Source: Alphaproteobacteria bacterium (GTDB lineage: Bacteria > Pseudomonadota > Alphaproteobacteria > Paracaedibacterales > JAKBAR01). From it: 6,065 bases of DNA. Below are positions 1-3,807 of this stretch, in pieces; position 1 is the stretch's first letter; the number at the start of each line of letters is the position of its first letter. The notes under the pieces are model-generated. The model searched no databases. It was not told where the DNA came from and saw only the letters and a list, made by a program, of their open reading frames with translations. A program made the translations under genes and the position numbers. The stretch covers positions 1-6,065 of the forward strand of contig JAIESS010000220.1 in the NCBI GenBank assembly GCA_019745755.1. The letters are read 5' to 3'.

Positions 1-66
1 ATGGGGAATCGTACCCCCGTCCTCTACAATGCCTTTGTAGCGCTCTCCCAACTGAGCTATGACCCC
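1..66 (-). tRNA. tRNA-Ala (GGC anticodon), 3' end beyond window; atypical, possibly a pseudo-tRNA
   Basis: The reverse complement folds as nucleotides 1-66 of a tRNA with no gaps. It has acceptor strand GGGGTCA, T8, D-stem GCTC/GAGC with A14, G15, G18, G19 and A21, anticodon stem CTACA/TGTAG around loop AAGGCAT (anticodon GGC, Ala), a 5-nt variable region AGGAC, and T-arm GGGGG-TACGATT-CCCCA. Base 66 (T) can pair with A7; the rest of the acceptor, including the partner of G3 that would show the alanine G3:U70 identity pair, lies left of position 1. Oddities: position 33 is A instead of the nearly universal U, position 55 is A instead of U/pseudouridine, and pair 49-65 is G-A. A32 and U38, typical of tRNA-Ala(GGC), are kept. 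No convincing -35/-10 is visible just upstream (positions above 66). The tRNA identity is clear; whether it is functional is uncertain. Confidence 0.75.
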
Positions 67-171
67 AAAGATATATGCACAATTTTTATGGTGTCCCCCC
101 TTAAAATGCAAGGAGAAAGTTTGAGGTAAGTGGTCTTTGACTGTTATTAATGAGGGCGCAAGGCGTCGAAA

Positions 172-184
172 CGAGGCAGCCTCG
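172..184. other. Small GC-rich hairpin in the AT-rich 67-320 gap
   Basis: CGAGG (172-176) and CCTCG (180-184) form a perfect 5-bp stem around CAG. It sits inside a GC-rich patch (about 151-185) surrounded by very AT-rich DNA. On the minus strand the stem is followed by GTTTC, a poor T tract, so it is at best a weak terminator in the direction of the tRNA. It may be part of an interspersed repeat or a relic. The rest of 67-320 holds no supportable gene; short ATG-started frames stop within about ten codons. Confidence 0.25.
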
Positions 185-245
185 CAATACTCTCTTAAAA
201 ATCAGCCACCCCAAAACCATGCAATTTTATTAAAATTGATTAAAC

Positions 246-251
246 TATAAT
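246..251 (+). promoter_or_regulatory. Candidate -10 box for the F-box locus
   Basis: A perfect TATAAT lies 70 bp upstream of the ATG at 321, in extremely AT-rich sequence. The hexamer 17-18 bp further upstream (around 222-228, AATTTT-like) is a poor -35. An alternative pair is TTGATT (236-241) with TATTTA (258-263), spacing 16. In DNA this AT-rich, TATAAT-like words are expected by chance, so this is only a candidate. Confidence 0.3.
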
Positions 252-320
252 TCACATTATTTATTTTATATTAATTTTTTTTAACGTATATATGTATGTA
301 AAACAGATATAAAGAATGCA

Positions 321-644
321 ATGTTGAATACAACTCTGCTTTCGGCTGCTATGGCGGCCATTCTATTAACATCATCCATGACGAGCCCTATTATGGCTAT
401 GGATGGAACTCCTGCACACCAGGATCAGGAGGGGAAAGAAACGTCTTCAAAAAATATAATCCAAAAAGAGAAGGGCGATCTTTTTATACAAATGCAGAAA
501 GATTTCGAAGCCTTCAAAGATAAAATGCGTGATAACTTATCAAAGCTTAAAGGATTAGACTTAACAGATGAGGAAAACCAAAAGGCTTTTAGTCTAGCAA
601 AACAATATAATCTTGAGACGGAAGCTAGCATGTTCGGTGATTAA
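321..644 (+). CDS. Signal-peptide-bearing N-terminal part of the interrupted F-box gene (107 aa)
   Basis: This is the translatable 5' portion, ending at the TAA at 642-644. Residues 5-25 are hydrophobic and small (Leu, Ala, Ile, Ser), followed by Ile-Met-Ala and then Met-Asp-Gly, consistent with Sec-type cleavage near residue 26. The N-region lacks Lys or Arg, which is atypical. The mature part is hydrophilic, rich in Lys, Glu, Asp and Gln, and probably helical; residues 48-80 show a spacing of hydrophobic residues that could form a coiled coil. The ATG at 321 is the first possible ATG/GTG/TTG start after an in-frame TAA at 282-284. The ribosome site is weak (AAAGA at 311-315). No known domain is recognised in this piece. 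If the stop is real, the product would be a small exported peptide lacking the F-box and repeats. Confidence 0.6.
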   Translation: MLNTTLLSAAMAAILLTSSMTSPIMAMDGTPAHQDQEGKETSSKNIIQKEKGDLFIQMQKDFEAFKDKMRDNLSKLKGLDLTDEENQKAFSLAKQYNLETEASMFGD

Positions 645-718
645 AAGGATCTGGATCTAAAGGATCTGGATCTAAAGGATCTGGATCTAAAGGATCTGGA
701 TCTAAAGGGTCTAAGTCT
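644..718 (+). repeat. 15-bp tandem repeat (minisatellite), 4 perfect copies plus 1 decayed
   Basis: The unit AAAGGATCTGGATCT occurs at 644-658, 659-673, 674-688 and 689-703 without a mismatch. The fifth copy, at 704-718, has four substitutions. Because 15 is a multiple of three, gain or loss of copies keeps the frame. In the frame of the flanking coding segments it reads Lys-Asp-Leu-Asp-Leu repeats leading into the F-box. The TAA that interrupts the gene abuts the first copy. The perfect identity of four copies points to recent expansion by slippage or unequal recombination. Confidence 0.95.
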
Positions 719-722
719 AGTT

Positions 723-833
723 GATCAGCTACCTAATGAAATTATCGAAAAAATCATGAGCCATGCTCAAAAAAAAGATCTCAATACTGTTAATAAGGTA
801 GCTCTTGTGAGTCAAAGGATGAACAAGATTGCG
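723..833 (+). other. F-box-like motif (protein level), straddling the ATG at 756
   Basis: Translated in the frame of the interrupted gene, this segment begins Asp-Gln-Leu-Pro-Asn-Glu-Ile-Ile-Glu-Lys-Ile. It continues through Lys-Lys-Asp-Leu and then Val-Ala-Leu-Val-Ser-Gln-Arg-Met-Asn-Lys-Ile-Ala. This follows the F-box pattern: LPxEIIxxI, then a KDL turn, then a Val-Ser/Cys-x-Arg-(aromatic or hydrophobic)-x-x-(Leu/Ile)-Ala helix. The spacer before the last helix is slightly long and Met replaces the usual Trp or Phe. The motif starts 33 bp before the ATG at 756, so a protein starting there would lack its first third. Assignment is by eye from the consensus, not a profile search. Confidence 0.6.
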
Positions 834-1271
834 CCATCTCTTGCAATGAAGGAGAGGGTGAGGAAAAAGATTGCTAAAGTGCTTAATAAGATACAAAGGG
901 GGAAGAAGGATAATAGTTTCACTTTTGAAGAAGCAGTACATGCCTTAAATCGGATCCAAGATGATAAACTTGAATCTATGGCGTTTCAGTTAGATTCAGA
1001 CGATCCTATTCGTGGAGACGTTGAAAATTTTGTGTTAATACTTAGAGATTTTGTAAATGCTGAATCAGTAAAAAAACGTACATCAGATATACTTTCTGAA
1101 ATAGATTCTTACGAAAAACAAGGTCTCATTAATTCAAATGGGGCATTGGAGTTACTGAGAAATCTTCACCCTTCTTACTTTCAGCCTGCGGTGGATCTGT
1201 TGGATCCAAGCGATCCTGTTCGCATGGAATATGAAGCACTCCATAAAACACTTGAGGGTTTTGCATCATAA
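756..1271 (+). CDS. C-terminal part of the interrupted F-box gene (171 aa if started at this ATG)
   Basis: This is the 3' open portion after the in-frame TAA. The frame is open from 645, but no ATG, GTG or TTG precedes 756, and no Shine-Dalgarno-like sequence lies just upstream of it (GAAAAAATC), so independent translation is doubtful. The protein is soluble and predicted helical. Residues 1-27 contain the second part of an F-box-like motif. Residues 31-99 and 101-169 are two ungapped repeats. Both copies carry an Asp-Pro-(Ile/Val)-Arg motif (residues 83-86 and 153-156) followed by a Glu-rich helix. No enzyme motif is visible. I read this as the substrate- or partner-binding part of a once-longer protein; that role is inferred. 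Confidence 0.6.
   Translation: MSHAQKKDLNTVNKVALVSQRMNKIAPSLAMKERVRKKIAKVLNKIQRGKKDNSFTFEEAVHALNRIQDDKLESMAFQLDSDDPIRGDVENFVLILRDFVNAESVKKRTSDILSEIDSYEKQGLINSNGALELLRNLHPSYFQPAVDLLDPSDPVRMEYEALHKTLEGFAS
846..1262 (+). repeat. Two ~70-residue direct protein repeats
   Basis: Counting from the Met at 756, residues 31-99 (846-1052) align without gaps to residues 101-169 (1056-1262), with 16 of 69 identical plus many conservative matches. Shared positions include E33/E103, V35/V105, L43/L113, I46/I116, A60/A130, L64/L134, L79-D80/L149-D150, D83-P84/D153-P154, R86/R156, E90/E160, L96/L166 and F99/F169. The DNA has diverged, so the duplication is old, unlike the minisatellite. The pattern suggests a helical repeat array such as often serves for protein binding; I do not recognise a named family. 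Confidence 0.65.
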
Positions 1272-1288
1272 TCGTGTCATCATACGAT

Positions 1289-1321
1289 AATGCGCAGGAT
1301 TTATCCCATGCGCATTTTTTT
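1289..1321 (+). terminator. Rho-independent terminator after the F-box locus
   Basis: AATGCGCA (1289-1296) pairs with TGCGCATT (1309-1316). Inside, GGAT (1297-1300) pairs with ATCC (1303-1306). The stem runs into seven T residues (1315-1321). It begins 18 bp after the stop at 1269-1271, as expected for an intrinsic terminator, and isolates this locus from rpsT. Confidence 0.85.
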
Positions 1322-1371
1322 CTATGAAACACCTGCTCTTTTCATCTCAGTTTGGAAGGGGGGCTGCAACT

Positions 1372-1400
1372 TTGACACTTTAAAATACTGATCATATCGT
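1372..1400 (+). promoter_or_regulatory. Candidate upstream promoter P1 in the rpsT leader
   Basis: A perfect TTGACA (1372-1377) is followed after 17 bp by TATCGT (1395-1400, 4 of 6 to TATAAT). It lies just beyond the F-box terminator and about 150 bp ahead of rpsT. It could give a long-leader rpsT transcript or a short RNA. No start site can be seen directly. Confidence 0.4.
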
Positions 1401-1484
1401 ATGGGTGAATGTAATAGCAGCCTATTGATGGAATATCCTCTCTATAAAATAGTTATGCTACAGTGGGAAGATTCGATACAGCGC

Positions 1485-1513
1485 TTGACTTTCCCTTAAA
1501 ATAAGGTTACCTT
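1485..1513 (+). promoter_or_regulatory. Likely rpsT promoter
   Basis: CTTGACT (TTGACT at 1485-1490) with a 17-bp spacer to TACCTT (1508-1513). The CTTGAC form is typical of alphaproteobacterial housekeeping promoters; the -10 matches only 3 of 6. Transcription would start near 1520, leaving about a 30-nt leader before the ATG of rpsT. Confidence 0.55.
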
Positions 1514-1551
1514 CACTTCAAAATTATCTAACCCTAAAAGATAGAAAAAAC

Positions 1552-1818
1552 ATGGCTAATCATACTTCTTCTAAAAAAGCTATCCGCCAAATTACAAAGC
1601 GGACTGCTATTAATAAAAATCGCATGAGCCGTATTCGCACGTACATTCGTAGTGTCGAAGAAGCCATTGATGCGAAAAAAGCAACGGAAGCTGCAGCAGC
1701 TCTTCAAACAGCACAAAAAGAACTTCTTCGCGGCGTGACAAAGGGGCTTCTTCACAAGAATATGGCGTCCCGTAAGATTTCCCGCCTCGCTCATCGTATT
1801 AAAGCTATTGCGGGCTAA
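1552..1818 (+). CDS. rpsT: 30S ribosomal protein S20
   Basis: The 88-residue protein has the usual length and make-up of bacterial S20, a primary 16S rRNA-binding protein of the small subunit body. It starts Met-Ala-Asn-His-Thr-Ser-Ser-Lys-Lys-Ala-Ile-Arg-Gln. It has a very basic N-terminal helix (residues 8-33), an Ala/Glu/Lys middle helix (about 35-60), and the hallmark C-terminal stretch Lys-Gly-Leu-Leu-His-Lys-Asn-Met-Ala-Ser-Arg-Lys (64-75) followed by Ser-Arg-Leu-Ala-His-Arg. No residue of the core pattern looks missing. The ribosome site is weak and purine-rich (AAAAGATAGAAAAAA just before the ATG). A promoter lies at 1485-1513. Only 41 bp separate its stop from the reductase gene and no terminator is visible there, so the two may be co-transcribed. 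In many other alphaproteobacteria rpsT sits next to dnaA; here it does not. Confidence 0.97.
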   Translation: MANHTSSKKAIRQITKRTAINKNRMSRIRTYIRSVEEAIDAKKATEAAAALQTAQKELLRGVTKGLLHKNMASRKISRLAHRIKAIAG

Positions 1819-1859
1819 TTATATTAAAAACGACTACCATTAAAGCATAAGAGGCTCCC

Positions 1860-2906
1860 ATGACTACCCCTATTCAAACTGACGTTGTCATTATAGGGGC
1901 GGGTCCTGTGGGCCTTTTTGCCATTTTCGAGTGTGGCATGAATAATCTCAAATGCCATGTTATTGATGCTTTTGACGGCATTGGAGGGCAGTGTTCAGCC
2001 CTTTATCCTGAAAAACCTATCTATGATATCCCTGCTCACCCGTTTATTTCGGGGCAAGGCCTCATCGATAATCTCATGGCTCAGGCTAAAGCGTTTGATC
2101 CCGTGTTTCACCTCAGCCAACAAGTGGTTACCGTAGAAACCATTGATCGCAACGACCCCAATGATTTTGGCTTTTATTTGAAGACATCCAAAGGGACTGA
2201 ATTTAACGCACGTGCCGTGATTATTGCGGCAGGTGTTGGTGCTTTTGGTCCCAACCGTCCTCCCCTTGAAGGGGTGGAACAGTTTGAGGGCAAGAGTGTT
2301 TTCTATCACGTCAAGTCAAAGGCTGACTTTGCCGGTAAAAAAATTGTGATAGCCGGCGGCGGTGACTCCGCTGTGGATTGGGCCCTTTCGCTGAGTGAGA
2401 TTGCTGAACGCGTCTCTGTTATACATCGTCGTCCCAAATTTCGCTGTGCTCCCGATAGTGAGAGCAAACTTAATGCCCTTGCAAAGGAAGGTAAAATTGA
2501 TCTTGTGATTCCTTATCAGCTTGCTGCTCTTGATGGCGCAAATGGTCACTTGTCACACGTTATTGTGGAAACCCTTGATGGGGTTAAAAAATCTATTGAA
2601 GCAGACGTGTTGCTTCCGTTTTTCGGTCTGTCTATGAATTTGGGCCCCATTCTTGAGTGGGGACTTGGTCTTGAAAAGAATCATATTGCCATTGAGCCCG
2701 GCACCGCAAGCACAAGTATTCCTGGCATTTTTGCCATTGGTGATGTTGCCACTTATACCCACAAACAAAAGCTCATTTTGTGTGGATTCGCTGAAGCAGC
2801 TCAAGCTAGCCAAGCCATCCGTGCTATGCTCCATCCTGGTGAAGTGTTTCACTTCGAATATTCCACCACAAAGGGTATACCCCAGGAAAAATCTAACGCT
2901 GCTTAA
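1860..2906 (+). CDS. Ferredoxin/flavodoxin--NADP+ reductase, type 2 (thioredoxin-reductase-like)
   Basis: A 348-residue FAD enzyme that moves electrons between NADPH and ferredoxin or flavodoxin (EC 1.18.1.2) in the cytoplasm. The FAD-binding Rossmann motif Gly-Ala-Gly-Pro-Val-Gly is at residues 13-18. The type-2 FNR signature Gly-Gly-Gln-Cys-Ser-Ala-Leu-Tyr-Pro is at 42-50, followed by Asp-Ile-Pro. The NADPH site is Gly-Gly-Gly-Asp-Ser-Ala at 166-171, with His-Arg-Arg at 189-191 to hold the 2'-phosphate. The second FAD motif Phe-Ala-Ile-Gly-Asp-Val-Ala is at 291-297, and Thr-Thr-Lys-Gly-Ile near the C-terminus (336-340) is also family-typical. The Cys-x-x-Cys redox pair of true thioredoxin reductases is absent, which separates it from TrxB. 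The start is firm: an in-frame TAA is at 1848-1850 and AAGAGG (1849-1854) gives a good ribosome site. It follows rpsT by 41 bp. Which ferredoxin it serves (for example Fe-S assembly) cannot be told here. Confidence 0.92.
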   Translation: MTTPIQTDVVIIGAGPVGLFAIFECGMNNLKCHVIDAFDGIGGQCSALYPEKPIYDIPAHPFISGQGLIDNLMAQAKAFDPVFHLSQQVVTVETIDRNDPNDFGFYLKTSKGTEFNARAVIIAAGVGAFGPNRPPLEGVEQFEGKSVFYHVKSKADFAGKKIVIAGGGDSAVDWALSLSEIAERVSVIHRRPKFRCAPDSESKLNALAKEGKIDLVIPYQLAALDGANGHLSHVIVETLDGVKKSIEADVLLPFFGLSMNLGPILEWGLGLEKNHIAIEPGTASTSIPGIFAIGDVATYTHKQKLILCGFAEAAQASQAIRAMLHPGEVFHFEYSTTKGIPQEKSNAA

Positions 2907-2930
2907 ATTTTTTTATTTAAAAATAATTTT

Positions 2931-2973
2931 GATAGTGTGGATCTGCGCTCCACAAAGGTTGTAGAGCGCTATC
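2931..2973. terminator. Overlapping hairpins between convergent FNR and fabG genes
   Basis: TGTGGA (2936-2941) can pair with TCCACA (2949-2954). The alternative is GCGCTC (2945-2950) with GAGCGC (2964-2969), extended by ACAA/TTGT across one mismatch. GATAG (2931-2935) can also close on CTATC (2969-2973). The first two cannot form together because 2949-2950 are shared. No clean T tract follows on plus; on minus an AT-rich stretch with TTATTTTT follows the first hairpin after about 10 bases. Its place between two convergent stops suggests termination, but it is not a textbook case. Confidence 0.4.
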
Positions 2974-2980
2974 GCATCTC

Positions 2981-3760
2981 TTAAATCATAGCCATTCCAC
3001 CATTCACGTGGAGAGTTTGTCCCGTGATATAGCTGCCCGCCGAGCTTGCAAGGAATATGGCTGTATTGGCTATTTCATCAGGATTACCCATCCGGTTCAT
3101 CGGGATGTTGCTGAGGATTTTTTCCTTTACACCGTCCGGTAGCACGTCCGTCATGTTGGAGGCAATAAAACCCGGCGCGATGCAGTTAACAGTAATACCC
3201 CGACTTCCCACTTCTTGAGCGAGGGCTTTACTCATCCCAATCATACCAGCTTTTGATGCGCAGTAATTGGTCTGTCCTGGATTACCTGTTACACCCACAA
3301 CGGAAGCAATATTAATAATCTTGCCATTGCGCTTACTCATCATGGTTTTGATGGCGGCACGGCATGCATGAAAACAGGATCCAAGGTTGACGTCAATGAC
3401 CTTTTGCCAATCTTCGTCCTTCATCCGCATAAGGAGATTATCCTTTGTAATGCCTGCATTGTTAATGAGGATCTCGAGCCCGCCCATAGTCTCTGTTGCA
3501 TTTTTGTCGAGGCTATCGATAGCGGTTGGATTGGAGAGATCACAGGGTACAACGTGAACAGCGAGTTTATCACCATCATGGGATATTGTGGTTTCAATAT
3601 CAGCCTTCAAAGCATTCAATCGGTCCATATTTGTGCCTGAAATTGTAATAGTTGCACCAGCCGAATAAAAGGCCTTGGCAATGGCAGACCCGATACCTCC
3701 AGAAGCACCGGTGATAAGGGCATGTTGACCATGGAGGCAAAAGGGAGAATGATGGGACAT
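2981..3760 (-). CDS. fabG: 3-oxoacyl-[acyl-carrier-protein] reductase
   Basis: A 259-residue classical short-chain dehydrogenase/reductase, best matched to FabG, which reduces 3-oxoacyl-ACP with NADPH in type II fatty acid synthesis. The cofactor motif Thr-Gly-Ala-Ser-Gly-Gly-Ile-Gly is at residues 17-24, Asn-Asn-Ala-Gly at 100-103, and the catalytic tetrad is N125, S153, Y166 and K170 (Tyr-Cys-Ala-Ser-Lys). FabG-like stretches include Ile-Thr-Lys-Asp-Asn-Leu-Leu-Met-Arg-Met (104-113), Pro-Gly-Phe-Ile (196-199) and Tyr-Ile-Thr-Gly-Gln-Thr-Leu-His-Val-Asn-Gly-Gly-Met (244-256). The start is fixed by an in-frame TGA (3770-3772) twelve bases before the ATG; the ribosome site is weak. It lies 47 bp downstream of addA on the same strand and may share its transcript. 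No acpP, fabD or fabF neighbour is in view, so assignment rests on the sequence; another SDR role is possible but less likely. Confidence 0.9.
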   Translation of the reverse strand: MSHHSPFCLHGQHALITGASGGIGSAIAKAFYSAGATITISGTNMDRLNALKADIETTISHDGDKLAVHVVPCDLSNPTAIDSLDKNATETMGGLEILINNAGITKDNLLMRMKDEDWQKVIDVNLGSCFHACRAAIKTMMSKRNGKIINIASVVGVTGNPGQTNYCASKAGMIGMSKALAQEVGSRGITVNCIAPGFIASNMTDVLPDGVKEKILSNIPMNRMGNPDEIANTAIFLASSAGSYITGQTLHVNGGMAMI

Positions 3761-3807
3761 AAAATATACTCAAAAAATAATTAATATGCCTCCATATGTG
3801 TCAGGTT

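Larger units (their letters stand above)
321..1271 (+). pseudogene. Secreted F-box-like repeat protein, reading frame interrupted by one TAA
   Basis: The frames 321-644 and 756-1271 are the same frame, and the only stop between them is TAA at 642-644. A single T-to-A change from TTA (Leu) would create this stop; reverting it gives a continuous protein of 316 residues. In order it would contain a signal peptide (residues 1-26), a charged helical region (about 35-105), (KDLDL)n repeats (about 109-133), an F-box-like motif (about 135-171), and two ungapped repeats of about 70 residues. The strongest sign that this is one gene is that the F-box begins at LPNEII, encoded at 729-746, upstream of the next ATG at 756. 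A terminator ends the unit at 1289-1321. Known of the family: F-boxes bind SKP1 in eukaryotic ubiquitin ligases, and some intracellular bacteria export F-box effectors. Inferred: a host-directed protein, now inactivated. A sequencing error or stop readthrough cannot be excluded. GC is low (14 of 60 in 1021-1080). Confidence 0.7.

Noticed and set aside
642..644. Idea that TAA is read as a sense codon in this organism
   Set aside because: The F-box frame's 3' end, rpsT, the reductase, fabG and addA all end in TAA at the expected protein length, so TAA works as a stop here.
1301..1309. TTATCCCAT, a partial match to a DnaA box near rpsT, hinting at an origin
   Set aside because: It is a single imperfect match inside the loop and stem of the terminator, with no cluster of further boxes and no dnaA gene.
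1279..1403. Inverted 8-mers CATACGAT (1281) and ATCGTATG (about 1396) around the rpsT upstream region
   Set aside because: They are short, about 110 bp apart and AT-rich; this is expected by chance and no other palindrome supports an operator.
1401..1499. A 32-codon ATG-started frame directly after the distal promoter in the rpsT leader
   Set aside because: The ATG would sit at or before the transcript start with no ribosome site, and the frame overlaps the proximal promoter. No recognisable protein feature.
2653..2964. A 103-codon plus-strand frame overlapping the 3' end of the reductase gene
   Set aside because: It is an out-of-frame shadow of a clearly recognised gene with no ribosome site or protein features.
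3776..3804. Possible fabG promoter on minus (CTGACA with AATTAT or ATTATT, 16-17 bp spacing)
   Set aside because: The -10 match is weak and the resulting leader would be only about 10 bases, so I did not list it as a feature.
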